NCBI GenBank assembly: GCA_017744415.1
Contig: JAGIBJ010000072.1
Span: forward strand, 1-33,725
Direction of reading: 5' to 3'
Length of the DNA: 33,725 bases
From: Solirubrobacteraceae bacterium
GTDB taxonomy: Bacteria; Actinomycetota; Thermoleophilia; Solirubrobacterales; Solirubrobacteraceae
The notes below the pieces were generated by a model, which ran no database searches, was not told the DNA's origin, and saw only the letters and a program-made list of their open reading frames with translations. Shown here one piece after another: positions 23,062 to 30,946 of this stretch. The position numbers and the translations under genes were made by a program. Position 1 is the first letter of the stretch; the number at the start of each line of letters is the position of its first letter.

Positions 23062-24623
23062 TCGCCGTCGTGAAGACCCCCACCTTCGACTGGGAGGCGC
23101 TCGCGCCGATCGTCGCACTCGGCGGCGGCATGGTCGTCGCGCTCGTCCTCGGGCTCCTGCCGGGCAGGGGCGGCCGCTTCCTCGCGGTGCTCTCCGGCGT
23201 GATCGCCACCGGGATCGCGATCGGGGCCGCCGTGCTGCTGTGGAACCACGGCGTGCAGCGGGAGGCGATCGCGAGGTCGGTCGTCATCGATCGCGCCTCG
23301 CTCGCCGCGATCGTGATCGCCTCGGGCTCCGCGCTCACCGGCATCCTGCTCGCCGCTCGTGCCCACGGCACCGAGGACGCGGGCCACGGCGAGACCACGG
23401 CGCTGATCCTCGCCTCCGCCTTCGGCATGGCCATCCTCGCGTCGGCGAACGACCTCGTCACGATCTTCCTCGGCCTCGAGATGCTCTCGATCCCGCTCTA
23501 CGTGCTGTGTGCCTCGCACGTCGATCGCACGGCTTCGCTGGAGTCGGGCCTCAAGTACCTGATCCTCGGGTCGGTCGGCTCGGCAACGGCGCTGATGGGC
23601 CTCGCGCTGCTCTACGGCGCGACGGGCTCCATGTACCTCCCCGACATCGCCCGCACCGCCGGCGACTCCGATCTGCAGGGTCTGATCTACCCGGGCGTGG
23701 CGCTGCTCATCGCCGGCTTCGGCTTCAAGCTGTCGCTCGCGCCGCTCCACCAATGGACGCCCGACGTCTACGACGGTGCGCCCACGGCCGTCACCGCATT
23801 CATGTCGGTCGCGACGAAGACGGCGGCGCTCGTGGTCACGGCGCGCCTGCTGCTCGTGGGCCTCGGCGCCGAGGACGTGCGCGATCTCTGGGAGCCGATC
23901 CTGCTCACGCTCGCGGCGGCGTCGATCATCATCGGCAACGTCGGCGCGCTCGGCCAACCTGGCATGAAGCGCCTGATGGGCTACTCGTCGATCGCCCAGG
24001 CGGGCTACCTCGTCGCCGCTCTCGCAGTCGGCGCCGTTGGCGCACTCCTCGCCTACCTGGCCGCCTACGCGGTGTCGACCCTCACCGTCTTCGCCGTCGT
24101 GTCGGCGCGGGAGAGCGAGCGCCCCGAGCTCGGCGACGACATCAGTGCCCTCGACGGCCTCGCGAAGGAGCGTCCGCTGCTGGCGTGGCTCGGCACGCTC
24201 GGCCTCTTCGGGCTCGCGGGCCTGCCGCTCACCGCAGGCTTCTTCGGCAAGGTCGCCGTCGCCGGTGCGCTCGTGAACGCCGACAAGGCCTGGCTCGCCG
24301 TGCTCATCCTCATCGGCTCCATCATCAGCCTGGCCTACTACGCGCCGCCGGTGATCCGCATGTGGCGCACGGTCGGCCCGGATGCCGAGGAGGCATCCGA
24401 CGAGCCGATCTCCGTGACGTCGACGCCCAGCGGTGCGCCGAATCTCGCCGGTGGCGCGACCGGTTCGGCCGGCGTCGTCGCCCCGGTCCCGACGGGCCTG
24501 CGCTGGGAGGTCGCCCTCATCGGCACCGTCGCCGCCGCACTCGTCCTCGCCGGCGGCCTGTACCCGGACCCCCTGCTGAACCTCGCCACCGAGGCCTCGG
24601 CAGCCCTGTTCGGCGTCCAGTAG
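23058..24623 (+). CDS. nuoN: NADH-quinone oxidoreductase subunit N (antiporter-like)
   Basis: The protein has 521 residues and is the last gene of the block. The TM5 glutamate is present (Glu141 in GLEMLSIPLYVL), as are the following lysine (Lys166, LKYLILG) and the TM7 lysine (Lys224, FKLSLAPLHQWTPDVYDGAPT). YSSIAQAGYL and GFFGKV are further NuoN signatures. So, unlike NuoL, this subunit keeps the full charged set. A Gly/Ser/Ala-rich cytoplasmic linker (about 440-480) precedes the last helix. The start overlaps the nuoM stop. A 214-nt gap with GC-rich inverted repeats separates it from the transpeptidase gene. Confidence 0.96.
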   Translation: MIAVVKTPTFDWEALAPIVALGGGMVVALVLGLLPGRGGRFLAVLSGVIATGIAIGAAVLLWNHGVQREAIARSVVIDRASLAAIVIASGSALTGILLAARAHGTEDAGHGETTALILASAFGMAILASANDLVTIFLGLEMLSIPLYVLCASHVDRTASLESGLKYLILGSVGSATALMGLALLYGATGSMYLPDIARTAGDSDLQGLIYPGVALLIAGFGFKLSLAPLHQWTPDVYDGAPTAVTAFMSVATKTAALVVTARLLLVGLGAEDVRDLWEPILLTLAAASIIIGNVGALGQPGMKRLMGYSSIAQAGYLVAALAVGAVGALLAYLAAYAVSTLTVFAVVSARESERPELGDDISALDGLAKERPLLAWLGTLGLFGLAGLPLTAGFFGKVAVAGALVNADKAWLAVLILIGSIISLAYYAPPVIRMWRTVGPDAEEASDEPISVTSTPSGAPNLAGGATGSAGVVAPVPTGLRWEVALIGTVAAALVLAGGLYPDPLLNLATEASAALFGVQ

Positions 24624-24638
24624 CGCTCGCGCGGGGAC

Positions 24639-24669
24639 GGCGGGCCCATATCGCGCGGCGGTTCCCGCC
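24639..24669 (+). terminator. Weak candidate terminator after nuoN
   Basis: GGCGGG (24639-24644) can pair with CCCGCC (24664-24669) over a 19-nt loop, 15 nt after the nuoN stop. No T-tract follows. The rest of the gap to 24837 holds only GC-rich repeats and a GAGGGAG ribosome-binding-like stretch. Confidence 0.3.
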
Positions 24670-24837
24670 GGGGTCGGGGTGCCGTCCGGTCGTGCCGGCG
24701 CCTCGAGGGGGCCTCCGCAGGCCGGCGTGCGGCTCGCCTGGCGGCTCACCGACGCCGGCCCAATCGCGAGCCGCGCACGTCCGGGACTGCAGGGATCCGG
24801 CTCGTCTGGCGAATATGAGGGAGTGGAGTCGCTCTCG

Positions 24838-25695
24838 ATGAACGTGGCCGTTCGCGCGGCTGCGCGGCGCTGGGCGATCGGCCTGGCTGCCGCGGTGCTG
24901 CTCGGCGCGAGCGGTCCGGCGGTTGCGGCTCCCAAGGCCGTGACGACCGAGACCGGCCCGTCGGCCGATGCCGCTGGGGCGACCGACGCGAGCACGTCGA
25001 CGACGGACGACCCCGCGACGGCGACCACTCCGACGGATCCGGCCGACGACGGCGTCGTGCCGCGCGCGCCGAACCGCAAGGTGTCGTACGCGGCACAGCT
25101 GGTGGCCCCGACGGTGGTACGCAAGCGGCCGGCGAACCGCGCGAAGGGCATCAAGAAGCTGCAGCCGTACGGGAGCTGGAACGGCGGCCCGGTGGTGCTC
25201 TCGATCGCGCAGGTGAAGGTGATCGACGGCGTGCGGTGGCTGCGGGTGCGGCTCCCGATCCGGCCGAACAACAGCACCGGGTGGGTGCCGGAGGCCAATG
25301 TCGCCGTCAGCAAGCTGCGCTACCGCGTCGAGGTGAGCCGAGCCAAGCACACGGTCACGCTGCTGCGCGACGGCAAGAAGATCGCCTCCAGCAGGGTCGT
25401 CGTCGGTGCTCCCGCTACGCCGACGCCAGCGGGGACGTTCGCAGTGCTCGAGGTCGTCCGCCAGCCGAAGGGCTCCATCCTCGGCCCGTTCGCGCTCCAC
25501 CTCACCGCGCACAGCGACGTGCTCGACAACTACGGCGGCGGCCCCGGGCGCGTAGCCCTGCACGGCCGCAGCGGCGGCCTGCTCAACGATCCCCTCGGCA
25601 CGAGCCGCTCTCACGGCTGCATCCGCATGCCCAACAGCTTCGTCCGGAAGCTCGCCAAGGTGGCGGTCGAAGGCACGCCCGTCACCATTCGGTAG
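24838..25695 (+). CDS. Secreted L,D-transpeptidase (YkuD family)
   Basis: ATG 24838 gives 285 residues and a signal peptide (RAAARRW, hydrophobic core, AVAAP near 32). A Thr/Ala/Asp-rich spacer follows (about 34-80), then an SH3-like stretch ending in GWVPEANV, then the YkuD catalytic domain from about residue 160. The catalytic motif is complete: His242 (LHGRSGG) and SHGCIRM with His259 and Cys261. Family members crosslink peptidoglycan at meso-diaminopimelate (3-3 bonds) or anchor proteins, outside the membrane. TPTPAGTFAV, near residue 200, is the usual TPxGxF motif. A longer reading from 24679 is rejected because it buries the signal peptide. The gene converges on tetR with 36 nt between stops. 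Confidence 0.92.
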   Translation: MNVAVRAAARRWAIGLAAAVLLGASGPAVAAPKAVTTETGPSADAAGATDASTSTTDDPATATTPTDPADDGVVPRAPNRKVSYAAQLVAPTVVRKRPANRAKGIKKLQPYGSWNGGPVVLSIAQVKVIDGVRWLRVRLPIRPNNSTGWVPEANVAVSKLRYRVEVSRAKHTVTLLRDGKKIASSRVVVGAPATPTPAGTFAVLEVVRQPKGSILGPFALHLTAHSDVLDNYGGGPGRVALHGRSGGLLNDPLGTSRSHGCIRMPNSFVRKLAKVAVEGTPVTIR

Positions 25696-25731
25696 CGCCC
25701 GTGGCCTCTGCGCCGCCCCCGGCCCGGACGT

Positions 25732-26364
25732 CTACCCCCGCGGGAGTGGGCGGCGCGCGACCTCCTGGGCTTCGCCGGCCGGGAGGCCGAGAAGCTGGAG
25801 CGCGAGGGCGGCGTGGGTGATCGCGGGGTCGTCGCCGACGCGGCCCAGGAGGACGGCGCGCACGGCGCCCAGGAGCGCGCCGCCGAGGGCGATGAGGGTG
25901 GCGGCCTGGTCATCGACGTGAAAGCGGCCAGCGGCGATGCCGCGCTGAAGGTCGCGCAGGGCGTACGGGCCCAGCGCCGTGGAGACGACATCGTGCGAGA
26001 GCTCGAGGCGAACGAGGAGCCAGCCAAGGGTGGGCTCGGCCGCCGCGCGATCGATGATCGTGCGATGGGCGACGGCCATCACCTCAGCGGCATCGTCGAG
26101 GTCTGATGTCGCGGCGTCGATCGCGTCACCGAGCTCGGAGGCGACGGCCTCGACCACGGCCGCGACGATCGCCTCCTTGCTCTCGAAGTGGTTGTAGAAG
26201 GAACCGAAGCCGACGTCGGCCTCGTCGGTGATCTCGTTGATGCGGACGGCATCGACGCCCTGGCCGGCGATCAGGGAACGCGCCGCCGCGACGAGCTTGG
26301 CGCGGGTCTCGAGCTTGCGTCGCTCGCGGCGTCCGAGTGGCTGCTCATCGGTGGGCGTGGACAT
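25732..26364 (-). CDS. TetR-family transcriptional regulator
   Basis: The protein has 210 residues. The N-terminal TetR DNA-binding domain covers about 15-70, with the helix-turn-helix INEITDEADVGFGSFYNHF (42-60) followed by the SKEAI helix. The C-terminal ligand and dimer domain is helical and of no specific subfamily. It is divergent from the aromatic-degradation operon starting at 26575, and the intervening 210 nt contain two strong inverted repeats, so it most likely represses that operon and itself, with an aromatic compound or intermediate as inducer (inference from position). A TACCCT box lies 6 nt before the ATG, suggesting a leaderless mRNA. It converges on the transpeptidase gene, which is unlikely to be its target. 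Confidence 0.9.
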   Translation of the reverse strand: MSTPTDEQPLGRRERRKLETRAKLVAAARSLIAGQGVDAVRINEITDEADVGFGSFYNHFESKEAIVAAVVEAVASELGDAIDAATSDLDDAAEVMAVAHRTIIDRAAAEPTLGWLLVRLELSHDVVSTALGPYALRDLQRGIAAGRFHVDDQAATLIALGGALLGAVRAVLLGRVGDDPAITHAALALQLLGLPAGEAQEVARRPLPRG

Positions 26365-26370
26365 GGGGAG

Positions 26371-26376
26371 AGGGTA
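26371..26376 (-). promoter_or_regulatory. Candidate -10 box (TACCCT) for tetR
   Basis: On the minus strand TACCCT is followed by 6 nt and the ATG at 26364, identical in box and spacing to the element before the phosphoribosyltransferase gene. Confidence 0.45.
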
Positions 26377-26403
26377 GAGCGCGGCGTGACGAACGGGCGG
26401 TGG

Positions 26404-26436
26404 GCTGGTGCACGGCTGTCCCGGCCGTGCACCAGC
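26404..26436. promoter_or_regulatory. Long perfect inverted repeat, candidate TetR operator
   Basis: GCTGGTGCACGGC (26404-26416) and its exact complement GCCGTGCACCAGC (26424-26436) flank a 7-nt centre. Each 13-nt arm contains the palindrome GTGCAC, with centres 19 bp apart, so two dimers could bind. It lies between the divergent tetR and catabolic genes, just upstream of the tetR promoter region. Confidence 0.6.
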
Positions 26437-26478
26437 GGGCCGGGGGAGCGGGAAGTGACTCCGCCTCGACCGACCGCA

Positions 26479-26497
26479 ACGACGACAGAATCGTCGT
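26479..26497. promoter_or_regulatory. Second inverted repeat next to the operon -35
   Basis: ACGACGA (26479-26485) and TCGTCGT (26491-26497) flank a 5-nt centre. The right arm ends 2 nt before the TTGACG -35 element, a good place for a repressor or activator site. Confidence 0.45.
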
Positions 26498-26499
26498 AA

Positions 26500-26529
26500 T
26501 TGACGAAGCTATCAGTATTCCGCTACGTT
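26500..26529 (+). promoter_or_regulatory. Candidate promoter of the aromatic-degradation operon
   Basis: TTGACG (26500-26505) is a near-consensus -35; TACGTT (26524-26529) is a partial -10 after an 18-nt spacer. The stretch is the most A/T-rich in the surrounding region and lies 45 nt before the ATG at 26575. Confidence 0.5.
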
Positions 26530-26574
26530 GAACACCTCTGCGGTACCTCTCGACCGGAAGCGGAGTCGGATCCC

Positions 26575-27507
26575 ATGAAGTTGCGCACCACCCCGAGCGG
26601 CGTCATCGCCGAGCATCCAGACGGGACCTGGCGACGGGTCGGCGGCGATCACGACCTCCTCGCCTTGCTCGCCAGCTCGGAGCTGCAGGACGCGGCGCGA
26701 GCAGGCCTCGATGAGGCCGAGGCCGCCGATCCCGCGGAGGCCGTGCTGCCGTTCCGGCCGCGCTCGATCCGGGCCTTCATGCTGTGGGAGTACCACGTCG
26801 TGGCGTCCAGCCGCATGCTCGTGCAGCGGTTCTTCCCGAAGCCGGCTGCGAAGGCGGTTGCGACCTACGAGTCCGTCACCGGCCGCACGTTTCCCAAGCT
26901 CAAGCCCAACGCGCGCTTCCGCGAGGCCCCCACCTTCTACGTCGCCAACCACACCTCCGTGCTGAGCGACGGCGACGACATGTGGCTCCCGAGTCACACC
27001 AAGTGGCTGGACTTCGAGCTCGAGCTCGCCTGCGTGCTCGCGAGCCCGCTCGTCGACGCCACCCCGCAGGAGGCCGAAGCCGCGGTGGGCGGATGGTTCG
27101 TGCTGAATGACTGGAGCGCCCGCGACGTGCAGGCCGACGATGCGCGCCGCAACATCTTCGGCCCGGTGATCAAGGCCAAGACCTTCGCCAACTCGATCGG
27201 CTGCGACGTGCTCACCGCCGACGCACTGCCCGACTGGACCACCGCGACCGGCCGGGTGCGCGTCGACGGCGAACTCTGGTGCGAAGGCACGACCGCCGGG
27301 CCCCAGCACACGCTCGGCGAGATGCTCGCCTACGCCTCCGCCGGAGAGCGACTCGACGCCGGTGACGTGATCTCCACTGGCACCATGCCCGGCTGCTGCG
27401 GCCTGGAGCTCGACCGATGGATCCAGCCGGGGCAGGAGATCCAGCTGGAGATCGACGGCATCGGCACGCTCACGAATCGCCTGAGCCGCGACGCTCGACC
27501 GGTCTGA
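26575..27507 (+). CDS. Fumarylacetoacetate hydrolase (FAH) family protein
   Basis: ATG 26575 gives 310 residues; a reading from 26500 would start inside the promoter. The catalytic FAH fold fills about 60-310. The metal-binding acidic residues are Glu148 and Glu150 (DFELELA) and Asp179 (LNDWSARDVQ). GPVIKAKTFANSIG and the closing STGTMPGCCGLELDRWIQPG...IDGIGTLTN stretch are typical. Family members hydrolyse or isomerise acylpyruvates and ring-cleavage products using Mg2+ or Mn2+. Here it is the first gene of a four-gene unit with a hydroxylase and an extradiol dioxygenase, so it probably acts on the ring-cleavage product; the exact reaction is not readable. The next gene starts 4 nt after its stop. 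Confidence 0.88.
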   Translation: MKLRTTPSGVIAEHPDGTWRRVGGDHDLLALLASSELQDAARAGLDEAEAADPAEAVLPFRPRSIRAFMLWEYHVVASSRMLVQRFFPKPAAKAVATYESVTGRTFPKLKPNARFREAPTFYVANHTSVLSDGDDMWLPSHTKWLDFELELACVLASPLVDATPQEAEAAVGGWFVLNDWSARDVQADDARRNIFGPVIKAKTFANSIGCDVLTADALPDWTTATGRVRVDGELWCEGTTAGPQHTLGEMLAYASAGERLDAGDVISTGTMPGCCGLELDRWIQPGQEIQLEIDGIGTLTNRLSRDARPV

Positions 27508-27511
27508 CGGC

Positions 27512-29008
27512 GTGCCCGACTACGAGGTCCTCATCTGCGGCCTCGGGCCGGTCGGCCAGCTGATGGCGCTGCTGCTCGGCGACCTGGGCGTCCGCACCCT
27601 CGCGATCGACCGCGCGCCGGACATCTACCCGCTGCCCCGCGCCGCGGTGATCGACGACGAGGTGCTGCGCATCTTCCAGTCGGTCGGCGCCGATGCGGCA
27701 GTGCTCGAGCACGCGCAGGTCCAGCCGCGCGCGAGCATCATGACCGCCCGCGGTGTGCCCGTCGACGTGCTCGCCGCCACGGCGGGCTCGCTCGGTCATC
27801 CGCCGCTGGTGTCGATCCACCAGCCGACGATGGAGCGTGCGCTCCTCGACGCGTTGGCCCAGCGCAGCACCGTCGACGTGCAGCGCGGCACCGAGCTCGA
27901 CGGCTTCGATCAGCGCGGCACGCACGTCGATGCGCTGCTGCGGCCCGCTGGCGGGGGCCGTGCGACGCCGGTGACGGCTCGATATCTCGTCGCCTGCGAT
28001 GGCGCCGGCAGCGCAGTGCGCGCGAGCCTCGGCATCCCATTTACGGGCTCGACCGCGCCCGAGCGGTGGATCGTCGTCGACGCACAGGTCGACCGGGCGC
28101 TGCGCAAGGTGCCGCATCCGTACTTCGTCGGCGAGGCGAGTCGGCCCTCCGTGACGCTCCCGATGTCGCCGGGACGCCACCGGTGGGAGTGGATGGTCCA
28201 CCCCGGTGAGGACCCAACGCCCCTCCTCGAGCCCCACGCGCTGGATGCCGCCATCGCGCCGTGGCTCGACGGCGAGCGCGCCGACATCGAACGCGCCGTC
28301 GTCTACACCTTCCACACGCGCACGGCCCGGCGCTGGCGCGCCGGACGCGTGCTCCTCGCCGGCGACGCCGCCCACCTGATGCCGCCCTTCGCCGGCCAGG
28401 GATTCTCCTCAGGCGCACGCGACGCCGCCAACCTCGCGTGGAAGCTCCACTCGGTTCTGGCCGGAGCTCCCCAGCAGCTCCTGGACACCTACGAGACCGA
28501 GCGGCGCGCCCACGTGCGGGCAATGCAGCGCACGGCCAACCTCATGGGGAGCCTCGTGCAGGCCACCGATACGGCCACGGTGCAGGCGCGCGACGCCATC
28601 CTGCACCGGTTCAACGGCACGGTCGTGCAGCGATGGGTGACCTCGCACGTCAAACCGCTCCCGAGCTACCACGCGGGAGCGTTCGCCACCCGCCCGGCAC
28701 GCCGCTCCGGCAGGCGGACCGTCGGCACGCTCTTCCCGCAGACCGGCCGTCTCGACGACGAGTTGGGACGCGGCTGGTCGGCGGTCGCCATCGACGAGCT
28801 CGCCGCCGCGAAGCTCACCGCCGCCGGGCTCGTCGTCCATGATCCTGGCCCCGAGGCCGCGTGGCTCACGCGACGCGGCCTGACCTGGGCGCTGCTGCGA
28901 CCGGACCGCTTCGTGTTCGCCGCCGGCGGCGGGCACGACGTCGGCCCGGGGCTGGCCGCGTGGCGCGCCCTCCAGCCGGCTCGACCCTCCGTGAGGGCGA
29001 TGTCGTGA
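27512..29008 (+). CDS. FAD-dependent aromatic hydroxylase (MhpA/PheA-type monooxygenase)
   Basis: The GTG at 27512 gives 498 residues. GLGPVG (10-15) is the FAD-binding GXGXXG loop, ACDGAGSAVR (161-170) the DG motif, and VLLAGDAAHLMPPFAGQGFSSGARDAANLAWKL (280-312) the GD motif with Gly284-Asp285, all as in class A flavoprotein hydroxylases. MPPFAGQG is characteristic of the MhpA (3-(3-hydroxyphenyl)propionate hydroxylase) branch, but the substrate cannot be told from this alone. It would add a hydroxyl ortho to an existing one, using NAD(P)H and O2, giving a catechol for the dioxygenase encoded at 29884. The stop overlaps the next start (GTGA at 29005-29008). The C-terminal thioredoxin-like part is present. 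Confidence 0.9.
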   Translation: MPDYEVLICGLGPVGQLMALLLGDLGVRTLAIDRAPDIYPLPRAAVIDDEVLRIFQSVGADAAVLEHAQVQPRASIMTARGVPVDVLAATAGSLGHPPLVSIHQPTMERALLDALAQRSTVDVQRGTELDGFDQRGTHVDALLRPAGGGRATPVTARYLVACDGAGSAVRASLGIPFTGSTAPERWIVVDAQVDRALRKVPHPYFVGEASRPSVTLPMSPGRHRWEWMVHPGEDPTPLLEPHALDAAIAPWLDGERADIERAVVYTFHTRTARRWRAGRVLLAGDAAHLMPPFAGQGFSSGARDAANLAWKLHSVLAGAPQQLLDTYETERRAHVRAMQRTANLMGSLVQATDTATVQARDAILHRFNGTVVQRWVTSHVKPLPSYHAGAFATRPARRSGRRTVGTLFPQTGRLDDELGRGWSAVAIDELAAAKLTAAGLVVHDPGPEAAWLTRRGLTWALLRPDRFVFAAGGGHDVGPGLAAWRALQPARPSVRAMS

Positions 29009-29880
29009 TCGGCGTTCTCGGCGCCAACGGACGCCTCGGCGGCCTGGTTGCGCAGGAGCTCGCGGCCCGGGGCGTGCCGGCGACCGCGCTCGTTCGCCGT
29101 CCGCGCTCCGGCCTTGCGCTCGCGGCGCGTCACGCGGACCTGCGCGACCGCACGTCGCTCGATGCCGCGCTCAGCGGCGTGCACCGGCTGCTGCTCGTCA
29201 CGCCCCACGGCCCGGATCAGGACCTGCTCGAGCTGGCCGCGATCCACGCGGCCGCCCGCGCCGGCGTCGAGCGCATCGTGAAGATCTCCGGGACTCCCAC
29301 CTCGCTCGGTCCGAACGGCCCAACCAGCACCGCCGTCGCGCACTGGCGCAGCGAGCGCCTGGTCGAGGAGGCCGGGTTCGACTTCGCGTTCCTGCGCCCG
29401 TCGTTCTTCATGCAGAACCTGACCGAGCGGTTCGCCGCGCGTGCCGGACTGCTCGGCGTACTCGCGTCACCGCTGGGACGTGCACCGATCGCGATGGTCG
29501 ATGCCCGGGATGTCGCCGCCTGCGCCACCCACGCGTTGCTCGCCGAGGAGGCCGGGCGGCGCCCCTGGCACCTCACCGGGCCCGAGGCCGTGACGATCCG
29601 CGACGTCGCACGACGCCTCGCCCTCCGGCACGTCGCCGTGCCCGGCCGCGTGGCATCCCGGGCGCTCGCTCGCCAAGGTGCGAGTGCCTTCGAGATCGAG
29701 CACGCCGAGCGGATGACGCGCTTCTTCGCGGCCGGCTCCGACGGCACCGTCACCGACCATGTCACGCGCCTCACCGCACGACCTGCCCGTCGGCTGACCG
29801 ACTTCCTCGACGAGCACGCCGCCGCGTTCGCGCCAACCACAGCGCTTGCACGCGTCCTGACCCACCCCACCGGAGGCTGA
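29005..29880 (+). CDS. NmrA-like NAD(P)-binding protein
   Basis: The GTG at 29005 overlaps the previous TGA and gives 291 residues. The Rossmann loop GANGRLG (6-12) is at the very N-terminus as in NmrA/atypical SDR proteins; a longer reading from 28861 only adds sequence from within the hydroxylase gene. KISGTPTSLG and FLRPSFFMQNL are typical NmrA-family stretches. No YxxxK catalytic pair is evident, so it may be a redox sensor or an isoflavone-reductase-like enzyme. Its place between hydroxylase and dioxygenase suggests a role in the same pathway, such as reducing an intermediate. The exact function is unknown. Confidence 0.85.
   Translation: MIGVLGANGRLGGLVAQELAARGVPATALVRRPRSGLALAARHADLRDRTSLDAALSGVHRLLLVTPHGPDQDLLELAAIHAAARAGVERIVKISGTPTSLGPNGPTSTAVAHWRSERLVEEAGFDFAFLRPSFFMQNLTERFAARAGLLGVLASPLGRAPIAMVDARDVAACATHALLAEEAGRRPWHLTGPEAVTIRDVARRLALRHVAVPGRVASRALARQGASAFEIEHAERMTRFFAAGSDGTVTDHVTRLTARPARRLTDFLDEHAAAFAPTTALARVLTHPTGG
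29872..29876 (+). promoter_or_regulatory. Shine-Dalgarno site for the dioxygenase gene
   Basis: GGAGG lies 7 nt before the ATG at 29884, inside the last codons of the upstream gene. Confidence 0.65.
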
Positions 29881-29883
29881 CTC

Positions 29884-30813
29884 ATGGTCACACGGATCGG
29901 GCACATCGCCCTCAACGTCGCCGATCTCGACGCCGCCGTCGCATTCCAGCAGGAGGTGATCGGCATGGTCGAGACGCATCGCGCGGCCGGCGCGAGCTAC
30001 CTGACCTGTAACGAGCGGCACCACGAGCTGATCCTCGTCCACGCACCTGCCGCCCGAGGCTACGACCACATCGGCCTCGAGGTCGACGGCCCGCAGGCCC
30101 TCGAGCGCGCGCTGCGTGCGCTCCCGGCCAGCGGCGGCAGCCTCCTGGGCGGCATCTACGACGGCGAACCGGGCATCGACCGCGCTCTCAAGGTGCAGTC
30201 CCCGGGCGGGCACGTGTACAAGCTCTTCTGCGGGATGCAGTCGGTGTCCGCCCCCGAGGCCGGCGATCGCCCCACCCATTTCGAGCACGTCTCGTGCAAG
30301 GTGCGCAACATCCCCGCCGAGGAGCGCTTCCTGCGTGACGGGCTCGGCTTCCGGTTCTCCGATCGCATGGGCTTCCTGGCTGCGTGGTGGCACTGCGACG
30401 AGGACCACCACGGCATTGCCCTCACGCTCGCCCCACGCGCCGAGCTCTCCCACTACGCCTACGCCTGGGCGGACCTGAACGCTCTCGGCCGCGTCGCCGA
30501 CCGCCTGAAGGCCACGCGTGACCGCAAGTGCATCTGGGGGCCGAGCCGCCACGGCCCCGGCAACAACCACTTCCTCTACTTCCACGACGAGGACGGCGCC
30601 ATGATCGAGTGCTGCGCCGAACTCGTGCAGATGCGGGCGGACGGCTACCAGCCGCGTACCTGGCCGATGTGGCCGCGCACCATCAACCAGTGGGGCGGCC
30701 CGCCGCCACCGCGGTTCCTGCTCACCGGCTACCCGATTGCCTCCTCTGCCACACGCCCCGGGCGGCCCGGCTGGGCCATGGACCCAGGCCGCAGCGCGCA
30801 GGCGTCAGCGTGA
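29884..30813 (+). CDS. Extradiol ring-cleavage dioxygenase (VOC / type I)
   Basis: The protein has 309 residues and two VOC domains (about 3-118 and 130-265). In the second domain the Fe(II) ligands of type I extradiol enzymes can be placed: His135 (FEHVS), His190 (SHYAYAW) and Glu242 (GAMIECCAE), with the catalytic His176 (DEDHHGIAL) and the conserved His223 (RHGPGNNHFLYF). The first domain is the usual inactive repeat. The enzyme would cleave a catechol next to its hydroxyls with O2. The C-terminal RTWPMWPRTINQWGG tail is common among 2,3-dihydroxyphenyl-type enzymes. It is the last gene of the TetR-flanked operon and follows a GGAGG site; a hairpin downstream probably ends the transcript. 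The natural substrate is not identified. Confidence 0.9.
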   Translation: MVTRIGHIALNVADLDAAVAFQQEVIGMVETHRAAGASYLTCNERHHELILVHAPAARGYDHIGLEVDGPQALERALRALPASGGSLLGGIYDGEPGIDRALKVQSPGGHVYKLFCGMQSVSAPEAGDRPTHFEHVSCKVRNIPAEERFLRDGLGFRFSDRMGFLAAWWHCDEDHHGIALTLAPRAELSHYAYAWADLNALGRVADRLKATRDRKCIWGPSRHGPGNNHFLYFHDEDGAMIECCAELVQMRADGYQPRTWPMWPRTINQWGGPPPPRFLLTGYPIASSATRPGRPGWAMDPGRSAQASA

Positions 30814-30875
30814 CGGCCGGGAGCCCGCGCGCGTTTGCCATGCCGGGCTGGGCCTGAGCGAGACCTGCACGGCGC

Positions 30876-30897
30876 GCCGCCGCGGAGCGCCGGCGGC
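30876..30897 (+). terminator. Hairpin terminator after the aromatic-degradation operon
   Basis: GCCGCCG (30876-30882) pairs with CGGCGGC (30891-30897) over an 8-nt loop, 62 nt after the dioxygenase stop and before the next start. No T-tract follows. Confidence 0.45.
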
Positions 30898-30946
30898 TCG
30901 GTCGCGAGATCCCAGCTGGGCGCACAGGGTGCGCGAGACTAGGACG

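Noticed and set aside
24679-24837. N-terminal extension of the L,D-transpeptidase
   Set aside because: It would place 53 residues ahead of a clear signal peptide.
21292-25313. Two long minus-strand open frames opposite nuoL-nuoN
   Set aside because: Products are low-complexity Arg/Glu/His-rich and oppose clearly conserved nuo genes; similar shadows lie at 5685-7451, 18939-20465 and 31221-33287.
28861-29004. Upstream extension of the NmrA-like gene
   Set aside because: It lies inside the hydroxylase gene in another frame, and the Rossmann loop should be near the N-terminus.
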